Assembly: GCA_003218345.1 (NCBI GenBank)
Contig: QHNF01000130.1
Location: forward strand, 3,248 to 10,558
From: Verrucomicrobiota bacterium
GTDB lineage: Bacteria > Verrucomicrobiota > Verrucomicrobiia > Chthoniobacterales > UBA10450
DNA: 7,311 nt
Direction: 5' to 3'
Part shown: positions 1-6,599 of the stretch, one piece after another
How the letters are laid out: each line of letters starts with the position of its first letter
Position numbering within the stretch: position 1 is the stretch's first letter
Notes under the pieces: model-generated
The model's database searches: none
Seen by the model: the letters and a program-made list of their open reading frames with translations, nothing else
What the model was told of the DNA's origin: nothing
Position numbers and translations under genes: made by a program

Positions 1-1317
1 GAACTGGAGTTAAAAACGCGAAAGCGCGAGCGGATTCCGGCGCAACTTTTAAGTACGCCGATCACTTCGACGACTAGAAACGGCGCGCTCCTCTATCAAA
101 CCGCGGTCATCGATTTGCGCGAGCGCAAGCAGCACGAACAACGGCTCGCGGAACAGGCGCGACTGCTCGATTTGAGCAACGACGCCATCATCGTTCGCGA
201 CGCGAATGACCGTATCACCTATTGGAACAAAGGGGCGGAAGAGATGTACGGCTACACGCGAGACGAAGCGCTGGGCAAAGTCACGCAGGAATTGCTGCAA
301 ATCCACTTCCCCGAGCCGGTGCGGAAAATCCACGAAAAGCTGCTCCATGAGAACCGTTGGGAAGGCGAACTCGTTCACACCGTGCGCGACGGCAAGCACA
401 TTACCGTCTTTTCGCGCTGGGCGCTGGAACGCGATGCACAGGGAAATCGCGCATTTATCCTCGAAACAAACAACGACATCACCGACCGCAAACGCGCGGA
501 AGCCGCGCTGCAAAGAGCGAAACAACTGCTGGAAACGCGCGTGCGACAGCGGACGACTGAATTGCGCACTGCAAACAAGGAATTGCAAGACGAGATCGTC
601 CGACGGAAGGGTCTTGAAGGCGAAATTCTTGAAATCAGCGATCGCGAACAGCAGCGTCTCGGGCAGGAATTGCACGATGGGATTTGCCAGCACCTCACCG
701 CGGTCGCATTCATGGCGCGCTCGGTTGCCTTGCGATTGGAAAATCATCGCGTCGTCGATCCGAATGACCTCGAAAAAATCGCGCAGCTGGTGAACGAAGC
801 GGCCACTGACACGCGCAATTTTTCCCGCGCCTTGCACCGCGCCGATGTTGACTCAGCCGGACTCGTAGCAGCCTTGGAAGATTTGGTTGACCGAGAAATC
901 TGGAAAACGCCCTGCCGTTTGGAAATCAAGCCGGCCTTTCACATCGATGATGATGTGGCCGCGTCACATCTCTATCGGATTGCCCGGGAAGCAGTGATCA
1001 ACGCCAACAAACATTCGCAAGCCCGCGAAATCGTGGTCGCTCTGACACGTTCGCGAAAGGAAATCGTCTTAACCGTGACCGACAATGGCGTCGGATTTCA
1101 GAACTCCACAAATAGCGTACGCGGGTTGGGTTTTCACATCATGAACTATCGTGCGCGCGCGATCGGCGGCCGCTTGAAAATCCAATGTCCAAAAGAAGGC
1201 GGAACACGAGTGGAGTGTCATTTGACGGATAAATCGCGCCGATCGCAGAAAAGCGAAAACGCCCGGCCCAAGTCGTTTCCCGCAAAAATCATCAAAGCAT
1301 TAACGGCCCTGATCTAA
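1..1317 (+). CDS. PAS-domain sensor histidine kinase, NarL/DegS type (5' partial)
   Basis: The frame is open from base 1, so the start lies upstream of the window; the TTG at 115 is only an internal codon. The visible 438 residues begin with what looks like the tail of one PAS domain (ending VIDLRERK, about residues 34-41). A complete PAS domain follows at about 51-166, ending in NNDITDRKRAE, and then a coiled-coil linker at about 166-208. The dimerisation/phosphoacceptor domain is of HisKA_3 type, with the H-box ELHDGICQHL and phospho-accepting His225. The HATPase domain has its N-box at REAVINANKH (Asn334), DNGVGF (361-366) and a GLGF glycine loop. The HisKA_3 form predicts autophosphorylation and transfer to a LuxR-type response regulator, and one is encoded 150 bases downstream. 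No membrane segment is visible in this part, so the protein may be cytoplasmic or anchored by its missing N-terminus. The signal is unknown. A basic tail of about 28 residues follows the kinase domain. Confidence 0.93.
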   Translation, partial: ELELKTRKRERIPAQLLSTPITSTTRNGALLYQTAVIDLRERKQHEQRLAEQARLLDLSNDAIIVRDANDRITYWNKGAEEMYGYTRDEALGKVTQELLQIHFPEPVRKIHEKLLHENRWEGELVHTVRDGKHITVFSRWALERDAQGNRAFILETNNDITDRKRAEAALQRAKQLLETRVRQRTTELRTANKELQDEIVRRKGLEGEILEISDREQQRLGQELHDGICQHLTAVAFMARSVALRLENHRVVDPNDLEKIAQLVNEAATDTRNFSRALHRADVDSAGLVAALEDLVDREIWKTPCRLEIKPAFHIDDDVAASHLYRIAREAVINANKHSQAREIVVALTRSRKEIVLTVTDNGVGFQNSTNSVRGLGFHIMNYRARAIGGRLKIQCPKEGGTRVECHLTDKSRRSQKSENARPKSFPAKIIKALTALI

Positions 1318-1410
1318 ATTTGCTACATCGGGCAAGCCACCGAGCGGCGAATCCTAAGAAGGGCAACTAAAAGGGAACTGAAATGATGTGCTGGAGCGCA
1401 GGGTGCGGAG

Positions 1411-1459
1411 GTAGGGTCGGCGCGCTGCGCCGACCGGACGCCGCAGCGCGGCGTCCCTA
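1411..1459. repeat. Twin-hairpin palindromic element between kinase and regulator genes
   Basis: Two perfect hairpins stand side by side with no gap. The first pairs 1415-1423 with 1427-1435 (9 bp, 3-base loop). The second pairs 1436-1444 with 1448-1456 (9 bp, 3-base loop). The short ends TAGGG (1412-1416) and CCCTA (1455-1459) are also complementary, so the unit can fold as one closed structure instead. The second hairpin is roughly an inverted copy of the first (about 15 of 19 bases when reverse-complemented). The architecture resembles REP/BIME-type repeats. It ends 8 bases before the response regulator start. No T-run follows, so it is not a canonical intrinsic terminator. Confidence 0.85.
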
Positions 1460-1467
1460 GCATTAAA

Positions 1468-2166
1468 ATGAAACAGGCCAGATCGACCAACAACAATCCC
1501 AAATGCGATTCACCGGATGCGAAACGGATCGTAATCGTCGACGATCACCCGTTGTTTCGAAAAGGGCTCGAGCAATTGATTCATTCCAATGGGGCCTTCG
1601 CAGTCTGCGGCGAGGCAGGCAATGCCGCAGAAGCGATGGAGGTAATTCGCAAACTGTTTCCCGATCTCGCGATTGTCGATCTTAGTTTGCCCGGCGCGAA
1701 CGGTATTGAGTTGATCAAAAACATTCGCGCCGAATTTCCGAAGCTGCCAATTCTGGTGCTCTCGATGCATGATGAATCGCTGTATGCAGTGCGCGCTCTT
1801 CGCGCCGGAGCAGCGGGTTATGTTATGAAGCATGAAGCGATGGCTAATGTGATTCAGGCGATTCACGAAGTTTTTAGCGGACGCCCTTATCTTAGCCCGA
1901 CCATGGCAGCCCAGGTCATCACAAGAGCCGCCCGCGGCCAGCCCGAAGGTGAAACCGATCCTACTGAGAGACTCAGCGATCGCGAACTTGAAATTTTGGA
2001 ACTGATCGGCAAAGGCAATGAAGTGCGCCAGATTGCGAAGCTTTTGCATCTCAGCCCCAAAACGGTGGAAACCCACCGAGCGCACATCAAAGACAAACTT
2101 GATCTGAGGAATTCGCGGGAAGTAGCGCGTTTCGCTCTGCAATGGCTCAGTGCGCGTAACGCGTAG
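1468..2166 (+). CDS. NarL/FixJ-family response regulator (LuxR-type HTH)
   Basis: This 232-residue cytoplasmic transcription factor has the two usual domains. The receiver domain (about 20-137) shows the acidic pair Asp25-Asp26 in IVIVDDHPLF, phospho-acceptor Asp71 in IVDLSLPG, Ser99 in LVLSMHD and Lys121 in GYVMKHE. The LuxR/GerE helix-turn-helix (about 168-230) contains LSDRELEILELIGKG and the recognition region LSPKTVETHRAHIKDKL. Length and order are normal for the family. It follows a HisKA_3 kinase of the matching class, so phosphorylation by that kinase is the natural inference; target genes are unknown. The ATG at 1468 is chosen because it leaves a short 19-residue lead before the receiver domain and no later in-frame ATG would keep the domain intact. 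No clear Shine-Dalgarno sequence precedes it, and the space where one would lie abuts a strong twin hairpin. Confidence 0.94.
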   Translation: MKQARSTNNNPKCDSPDAKRIVIVDDHPLFRKGLEQLIHSNGAFAVCGEAGNAAEAMEVIRKLFPDLAIVDLSLPGANGIELIKNIRAEFPKLPILVLSMHDESLYAVRALRAGAAGYVMKHEAMANVIQAIHEVFSGRPYLSPTMAAQVITRAARGQPEGETDPTERLSDRELEILELIGKGNEVRQIAKLLHLSPKTVETHRAHIKDKLDLRNSREVARFALQWLSARNA

Positions 2167-2173
2167 CGGGCCC

Positions 2174-2286
2174 TGGAAGATAGGCTTCTAGCCTGTCTCG
2201 GCAGACAGGCATCTTGCATGTCGAGGTGACAAACGCGACAGGCTCGGAAGCCTGCCTGCCGAGACAGCCAAGATGGCTATCCTCCA
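2174..2286. repeat. 113-base imperfect inverted repeat downstream of the response regulator
   Basis: Outer arms 2174-2183 and 2277-2286 match at 9 of 10 positions. Inner arms 2193-2210 and 2250-2267 match at 17 of 18. The left inner arm is also a hairpin by itself (2191-2198 with 2203-2210, loop CGGC). The left half contains AGGCT-TCT-AGCCTGT and the right half ACAGGCT-CGG-AAGCCT. The same AGGCT-N3-AGCCTGT pattern appears in the element at 6600-6744, so the two look related. It begins 7 bases after the regulator stop and fills most of the spacer before the serine acetyltransferase. It may protect or end the upstream transcript, but there is no T-tract to call it a terminator. Confidence 0.82.
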
Positions 2287-2354
2287 GGAGTTGCACGGCC
2301 TCGTCGCAACACTTTCTCTTTTGTTGCGAAGGAACCGGGCGCATATTTCCTGCG

Positions 2355-3281
2355 ATGGATTCGACGAACCGCGATGCTGTTGATGAACTGCTTCAGACTT
2401 ATAGCGAAACCGGCGGCATAAATTATCTCGATGCTGCTGCCACGCTCCCCTCACGCCTCGCAATCGAAGCGGCATGCGGCGAACTGATGAGCCTGATGTT
2501 TCCCGGCTTCCGCAGTGAAGCGCTGGTTAGTTCTGAAGACCTGGCTGACACGACTCGCACTCGCATAAGAAATTTGCACGCGCGGTTGAAAACAGAGATT
2601 TGCAGAAGTCTGGGCAAAATCCCGCCTCACGAAGCGACGGAAGCAAAGGCGGAGGAATTTCTGGCGCGCTTCATGTCGAAGCTGCCGCAGATCCGCAAAA
2701 CGCTTTGGACAGATATTGATGCTGCCTACGAGGGCGATCCGGCGGCCCAGAGCTATGAGGAAATAATCCTGGCTTATCCTGCGCTTGAAGCGATCGCGAT
2801 CCAGCGGATGGCGCATGAGCTTTACTTAAATGAGTTGCCCTTGATTCCGCGCATCATGACCGAATGGGCGCACAGCCGCACCGGGATCGACATTCATCCC
2901 GGAGCGAAGATCGGCTCGCATTTTTTTATTGACCACGGAACAGGCGTGGTGATCGGCGAAACGACTGAAATTGGATCACGGGTAAAATTGTTTCACGGTG
3001 TTACGCTCGGCGCGCGTAGCTTCCAGAAAGACGAGCATGGCAAGATCAAAAAAGGCGGCAAACGCCATCCAAAAGTGGAGGACGACGTCACGATTTATCC
3101 AAATTCGACCGTGCTCGGCGGACAGACGGTAATCGGCGCCCGCAGTACCATCGGCGGCAATGTTTTTCTCGTGCAAAGTGTCCCGCCAGATTCGCTCGTG
3201 TATTACGAGGAAAAACAACTGCGTATCGTGCCAAAACAAAAACACAAACCGGCGACCACTCGCGATGAATTTCGCGAATGA
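2355..3281 (+). CDS. cysE: Serine O-acetyltransferase (SrpH/EpsC-like)
   Basis: The enzyme transfers acetyl from acetyl-CoA to L-serine, giving O-acetylserine, the precursor used by cysteine synthase. The 308-residue product has a helical N-terminal region (about 1-170) and a left-handed beta-helix of hexapeptide repeats (about 178-280). Residues equivalent to the E. coli CysE catalytic set are present: Asp179 in IDIHPGAKIG, His194 in DHGTG and His238 in KRHPKV. The segment around 218-240 (LGARSFQKDEHGK and following) is longer than the E. coli loop and is typical of the SrpH-like branch. The C-terminus ends in a polar tail and lacks the usual GVPARIVG-type ending, so feedback control by cysteine may differ (inference). 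The frame is open back to 2214, but that extension translates the palindromic repeat; the ATG at 2355 is preferred. A cysteine desulfurase gene follows after 155 bases. Confidence 0.92.
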   Translation: MDSTNRDAVDELLQTYSETGGINYLDAAATLPSRLAIEAACGELMSLMFPGFRSEALVSSEDLADTTRTRIRNLHARLKTEICRSLGKIPPHEATEAKAEEFLARFMSKLPQIRKTLWTDIDAAYEGDPAAQSYEEIILAYPALEAIAIQRMAHELYLNELPLIPRIMTEWAHSRTGIDIHPGAKIGSHFFIDHGTGVVIGETTEIGSRVKLFHGVTLGARSFQKDEHGKIKKGGKRHPKVEDDVTIYPNSTVLGGQTVIGARSTIGGNVFLVQSVPPDSLVYYEEKQLRIVPKQKHKPATTRDEFRE

Positions 3282-3313
3282 AGCGCGGCACGAGTGTAGC
3301 AGAGGCATCTTGC

Positions 3314-3340
3314 CTGTGGGGCAGCCCGCCGGCCCCACAG
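3314..3340. repeat. 9-bp perfect hairpin in the cysE-desulfurase spacer
   Basis: Bases 3314-3322 pair perfectly with 3332-3340 around a 9-base GC-rich loop. The sequence just before it, AGGCATCTTGC at 3303-3313, also occurs at 2206-2216 inside the larger element downstream of the response regulator, so this may be a degenerate or partial relative. No T-run follows. The rest of the spacer (3282-3436) shows only the ribosome binding site near its end. Confidence 0.65.
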
Positions 3341-3422
3341 CCGTGTCGGCCGTGCCAGGAGCTCTGCACGCATGCTATGATAGACGCGACCGCCGGATAC
3401 GCCGACGATTACGAGCAAGAGT

Positions 3423-3427
3423 AAGGG
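3423..3427 (+). promoter_or_regulatory. Ribosome binding site of the cysteine desulfurase gene
   Basis: AAGGG at 3423-3427 lies 9 bases before the ATG at 3437. This favours that ATG over the in-frame TTG immediately before it at 3434. Confidence 0.6.
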
Positions 3428-3436
3428 TAAGATTTG

Positions 3437-4591
3437 ATGATTTACCTCGATTATAACGCAACGACGCCGCTGTGCGACGCAGCACGTGAGGCGATGTTGC
3501 CGTATCTCGGCCGGCAGTTTGGAAATCCATCGAGCGTGCACGCGGCTGGACGCGAAGCGCGCGCGGCCATCGATAATGCACGGGACAATCTGGCCGCGTT
3601 GCTACGCGCAAAACCGCACGAGCTGATTTTCACAAGCGGTGGAACTGAGTCATGCAATCTCGCCGTGCTCGGCCTGGCGCAATGTCAATCTTCCCGCGGC
3701 GGGCATATCGTTTCGAACAAAGCCGAACACCATGCGGTGCTGAATGCGCTTGAACATTTGGAAAAGCATCTGGATTTCGAAGTGACCTGGCTAAACATTG
3801 CCGAAAACGGAATGATCGATCTCGATCAGCTCGCCGATTCCATCCGGTCTGAGACAAGACTCGTCTCGATCATGACCGCAAATAACGAGACGGGTGTAAT
3901 TCAGCCGATGCGCGAAATTTCGCAAATATGCCGCGAATGCGGTGTTCTGCTGCACAGCGACATGGTCCAGGCGTTCGGCAAGATCGACACCGACCTCTCC
4001 CTGCTCGATGCCGCCAGTTTTGCGGCGCACAAATTTTGCGGACCGAAAGGGGCTGGATTTCTATTTTTGCGCAGCGGCTTGTCAATCCAGCCAATCATGT
4101 TTGGCGGCGCGCACGAAAACGAGCGGCGACCAGGCACTGAAAATGTCGCGGCAATCGCTGGAATGGCTGCCGCCGCCGATTGGGCGCTGCGCGATCGAGC
4201 GGATGAACAGAACCGTGAAGCGCAACTGCGAGACGAATTGTGGAGACGGATCGCCGAAATTTTCCCTGAAGCGCAACAAAATGGCGAAATCAGTCACCGG
4301 CTTGCTAATACACTCAACGCAAGTTTCACCGGCATTGATTCGGAAACGATGTTGATGGCGCTCGATTTGGAAGGTGTTTGCGCGTCGAGCGGATCGGCCT
4401 GCATGGTCGGTTCCGTCGTGGCCTCACACGTGTTGCTCGCGATGGGTTTGTCGATGGAACGAGCAAGTTCAGCCGTTCGCTTCTCGTTAGGCAAGCAAAC
4501 AACCGCGAAAGAAATCGGCGATACCGCTGAAGCAATGGACCGTATCACAAGTCGCCTGAACAAAGCGATCAGCGCATATGCCTTTGCTTAG
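3437..4591 (+). CDS. Cysteine desulfurase, IscS/NifS family
   Basis: This PLP enzyme removes sulfur from L-cysteine as an enzyme-bound persulfide, for Fe-S clusters, tRNA thiolation or related uses. The 384-residue product starts with the family hallmark MIYLDYNATTP. PLP-site residues are present: the stacking His98 in AEHHAV, Asp175 and Gln178 in SDMVQAFGK, and Schiff-base Lys199 in AAHKFCGPKG. The substrate-binding Arg region RRPGTEN (230-236) and the persulfide Cys322 in SSGSACMVGS are intact. The long flexible cysteine loop places it in type I (IscS/NifS) rather than the SufS type. No iscU, iscR or nifU is next to it, so IscS or NifS cannot be chosen from context. It lies downstream of a serine acetyltransferase gene, so the pair joins cysteine synthesis to sulfur release. 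Its last 14 bases overlap the SprT-like gene, which suggests translational coupling. Confidence 0.95.
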   Translation: MIYLDYNATTPLCDAAREAMLPYLGRQFGNPSSVHAAGREARAAIDNARDNLAALLRAKPHELIFTSGGTESCNLAVLGLAQCQSSRGGHIVSNKAEHHAVLNALEHLEKHLDFEVTWLNIAENGMIDLDQLADSIRSETRLVSIMTANNETGVIQPMREISQICRECGVLLHSDMVQAFGKIDTDLSLLDAASFAAHKFCGPKGAGFLFLRSGLSIQPIMFGGAHENERRPGTENVAAIAGMAAAADWALRDRADEQNREAQLRDELWRRIAEIFPEAQQNGEISHRLANTLNASFTGIDSETMLMALDLEGVCASSGSACMVGSVVASHVLLAMGLSMERASSAVRFSLGKQTTAKEIGDTAEAMDRITSRLNKAISAYAFA

Positions 4592-5165
4592 GCAGCTGGA
4601 ATTCATTTCTGTAGGGCAGGCGCTCCGCTTGCCACCTCCAGACCCGGCAACCGAGGCGGTTGCCGTACCATCTCGTGGTCTCGATGTAGAGGCTACGGCA
4701 CGCGAAATCTTGAGATCATTAGGCGCTACAAAACTTGCGAGCGAACTTCGCGTGGAATGGAACGCGCGTCTGAAAACGTGCGCCGGCCGCGCCGATTATC
4801 GCTCCAAATTAATCTCATTAAATCCACAGCTTGTTCATAATCCAAGTGAGATCGATCGAACACTTCTCCATGAACTTGCACACATTCTCGCGCAGTTTCG
4901 TGCTGGCCGCAGGCGCATCCTACCACATGGCACCGAGTGGCGACAGGCCTGTTGTGACCTGGGAATCGCCGACGAAAAGTGTTGTCATAATCTGCCGTTC
5001 CGGGTCAGCGAACGTGCTCGGCGATATCTATACAAGTGTCCGCATTGTCAGCGTGATTTTCCTCGCGTGCGCCGGATCAAACGCGCAGTCGCGTGTCTGA
5101 CCTGTTGCTGTGTGCACAATGGCGGCGAGTTCGACGCACGGTTTCGATTGCGGCTCGTAAGGTAG
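4578..5165 (+). CDS. SprT-like zinc metalloprotease domain protein
   Basis: The 195-residue product contains a SprT-like protease fold. The metal-binding motif HELAH is at 98-102, with Glu99 as the presumed catalytic base and His98 and His102 as ligands. A further ligand is likely at His117 in HGTEW. A C-terminal zinc ribbon has CPHC (154-157) and CLTC (173-176). Bacterial SprT proteins are poorly characterised; eukaryotic Spartan relatives cut DNA-protein crosslinks, which is only a distant guide. The ATG at 4578 overlaps the desulfurase stop by 14 bases. Residues 12-31 are encoded by a palindromic repeat (4611-4670), and homology to the family probably starts only at about residue 35. The TAG stop at 5163-5165 lies within the arm of another repeat. 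A shorter protein from a non-ATG start cannot be excluded, as no later in-frame ATG precedes the domain. Confidence 0.85.
   Translation: MPLLRQLEFISVGQALRLPPPDPATEAVAVPSRGLDVEATAREILRSLGATKLASELRVEWNARLKTCAGRADYRSKLISLNPQLVHNPSEIDRTLLHELAHILAQFRAGRRRILPHGTEWRQACCDLGIADEKCCHNLPFRVSERARRYLYKCPHCQRDFPRVRRIKRAVACLTCCCVHNGGEFDARFRLRLVR
4611..4670. repeat. Two-hairpin palindromic element inside the SprT-like gene
   Basis: The first hairpin pairs 4615-4622 with 4626-4633 (8 bp including one G-T, 3-base loop). The second pairs 4645-4653 with 4657-4665 (9 bp perfect, 3-base loop). It begins with GTAGGG, as does the element at 1411, and both have paired short-loop hairpins, so they may belong to one class. 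It is read in frame as codons 12-31 (beginning VGQALRLPPP) of the SprT-like protein, without a stop. Confidence 0.8.
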
Positions 5166-5251
5166 CGCGAGCGTTCCCGCTGCGATTCACTGATTCGCAA
5201 GCTCGCCAGCGAACGAGTCCGTCCGATTGGCGGACCAGAGGCTCGCGCTAC
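5162..5251. repeat. 90-base inverted-repeat element after the SprT-like gene
   Basis: The arms 5162-5172 and 5241-5251 are perfect 11-bp inverted repeats (GTAGCGCGAGC and its complement). Inside are smaller hairpins: 5181-5185 with 5195-5199, and 5221-5225 with 5231-5235. The left arm holds the TAG stop of the SprT-like gene. The element lies between convergent genes, where it could limit read-through, but there is no T-tract on either side. Confidence 0.75.
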
Positions 5252-5260
5252 TCTTCGTCG

Positions 5261-5299
5261 GCTTTCTCCCCGCGCAATTTTCCTGGATGTCATGTCGAG
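5261..5299 (-). pseudogene. Decayed duplicate of the prfB 3' end
   Basis: Bases 5261-5280 match 5420-5439 inside prfB at 19 of 20 positions. After a 1-base length difference, CCTGGAT at 5282-5288 matches 5442-5448. After a second 1-base difference, CATGTCGA (5291-5298) matches 5452-5459. The copy has the same orientation as prfB and corresponds to the codons for about [13 protein letters not shown]. The length differences break the frame, so it is not coding. It lies about 160 bases downstream of the functional end and runs into the inverted-repeat element at 5288-5372; the final CATGTCGA match may belong to that element instead. Confidence 0.7.
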
Positions 5300-5372
5300 A
5301 CATTTCTTATTGATCTTGCCGCGCGACGCTAGAAGAACAGTTAGAGATTCCTCGACTCCGCTCGGAATGACA
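5288..5372. repeat. Inverted-repeat element with asymmetric arms downstream of prfB
   Basis: On the + strand the right arm (5343-5372) reads AGAGATTCCTCGAC followed by TCCGCTCGGAATGACA. The left arm (5288-5307) is its imperfect complement lacking about 10 central bases, so the outer six bases and the next 14 pair with a few mismatches. The right arm translates on the - strand to VIPSGVEESLTV, a peptide I recall as a frequent artefact of a dispersed repeat found in several bacterial phyla. That recollection was not checked. Confidence 0.68.
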
Positions 5373-5385
5373 AAGAAGACGAGAC

Positions 5386-6529
5386 TCACGCTTCGTTCCC
5401 GTTCCCTTCGCGCTTGGTAGCTTTCTCGCCGCGCAATTTCGCCTGGATAAACATGTCGATATTGCCGTCCATCACATCCTGCACGTTGCTCGTTTCTGCT
5501 CCGGTGCGGTGGTCCTTCACCATTTGGTACGGCTGGAAAACGTACGAGCGAATTTGACTTCCCCACGCAATTTCGCCTTTCTCTCCGTATTGCCGCTCCA
5601 TCTCGGCGCGTTTCTTGTCTTGTTCGACCTGGTAAAGTTTCGCTTTCAACATTTTCATCGCGAGCTCGCGATTGCGCCCCTGGCTGCGCTCAGCCTGGCA
5701 AGCGACCACAATTCCGCTCGGTTTGTGCAGGATTCGCACCGCGGTTTCTACCTTGTTGACGTTCTGTCCGCCTTTGCCGCCGGCGCGAAATGTATCGATC
5801 TCCAGATCGGCGGGATTGATTTCAATCGGAGCGGTGTCGGCAATTTCAGGAACAACATCGACACTTGCGAATGAAGTGTGCCGCCGCTTGTTCGCATCGA
5901 ACGGCGAGATACGCACCAGCCGGTGCACGCCGCGTTCGGTCTGCATATGTCCGTAGGCATACTCGCCGGTCACGAGCAAGGTCACTGATTTAATTCCGAC
6001 TTCTTCGCCCTGCTGAATGTCCACGGTCTGAGATTTAAAACCGCTTCGCTCGATCCAGCGTTGATACATCCGCAGCAACATATCGGCCCAGTCGCACGAC
6101 TCTGTTCCACCCGCGCCGGAATGAATAGTGAGAAATGCATTGGCACGATCGTTCTCGCCGGAAAGAAACTGACGCAATTCGAACTCTTCCAATTTGTGAA
6201 CCAATCGGTCATGCTCGGTCGCAACTTCATTCTCTGCGTGAGCGCGACCAGCCGGATCGCTTTCTTCCGCAGCCAGCTGCTGCAACGCGCTGAAATCCTC
6301 GATTTCACGTTCCAACTCTTGAAATGGATTAACCAGCGAGCGTAATCGGGAAACTTCCTCGACATCGGCCTGAGCGCGCTCGCGATCCGACCAGAAATCG
6401 GGCGCAGCCATGCGACCTTCGATTGCGACTAGATTTTTCCGCAGCTTTTCGACGTCAAAGAAACCTCCGCAATTCGCGGACGCGCGACTTCAAATCCTCA
6501 GCATCTGGGATGGAGATTTCCGTTGGCAT
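5386..6529 (-). CDS. prfB: Peptide chain release factor 2 (programmed +1 frameshift)
   Basis: RF2 recognises UAA and UGA in the ribosomal A site and triggers release of the finished protein. The product is made from two frames: an ATG at 6529-6527 opens 24 codons ([14 protein letters not shown] and following) that end at an in-frame TGA (6457-6455). Skipping the T at 6457 continues as DVEKLRKNL into the long frame down to 5386, giving about 380 residues. With this numbering the stop-recognising motif SPF is at 208-210 and the catalytic GGQ at 253-255, close to E. coli RF2 (205-207 and 250-252). SPF rather than PxT separates it from RF1. Calling the gene from the internal ATG at 6411 would lose 39 residues. 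The gene ends in TGA, one of the codons it reads. It lies downstream of ftsB on the same strand, separated by a large palindrome; whether they share a transcript is not visible. Confidence 0.95.
6454..6468 (-). promoter_or_regulatory. prfB programmed +1 frameshift site
   Basis: On the - strand the sequence reads GGAGG (6468-6464), TTT, then CTTTGAC (6460-6454). The Shine-Dalgarno-like GGAGG is 3 bases from the CTT slippery codon, as in E. coli prfB, and CTT-TGA-C is identical to the E. coli site. The established mechanism is that low RF2 slows termination at UGA and lets the ribosome slip +1, so RF2 limits its own synthesis. Confidence 0.95.
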
Positions 6530-6599
6530 GCAGAAAGATAATTCAACCGGCGTTCGATGCAAAAGGTAGCGACCTCTAGTACGAGCGCATTTCGTGATC

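Noticed and set aside
49..837. 262-residue open frame on the - strand
   Set aside because: It lies antisense to the PAS and phosphoacceptor domains of a clear kinase gene and has no recognisable domain; it is a codon-bias shadow.
1510..2142. 210-residue open frame on the - strand
   Set aside because: It is antisense to the response regulator and has no recognisable domain.
2214..2354. N-terminal extension of the serine acetyltransferase from an ATG at 2214
   Set aside because: The extra 47 codons mostly translate the palindromic repeat and do not resemble the family; the ATG at 2355 gives a normal length.
3314..3340. Intrinsic terminator after cysE
   Set aside because: The hairpin is strong but has a 9-base loop and no T-run after it. 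The same lack of a T-run applies to the other palindromes, so none is called a terminator.
3434..3436. TTG start one codon before the desulfurase ATG
   Set aside because: The ATG at 3437 has better spacing from AAGGG and gives the usual family N-terminus MIYLDYNATTP.
5048..5566. 172-residue open frame on the - strand across the sprT-prfB spacer
   Set aside because: It runs through two repeats and overlaps both neighbouring genes; the VIPSGVEESLTV peptide is repeat translation.
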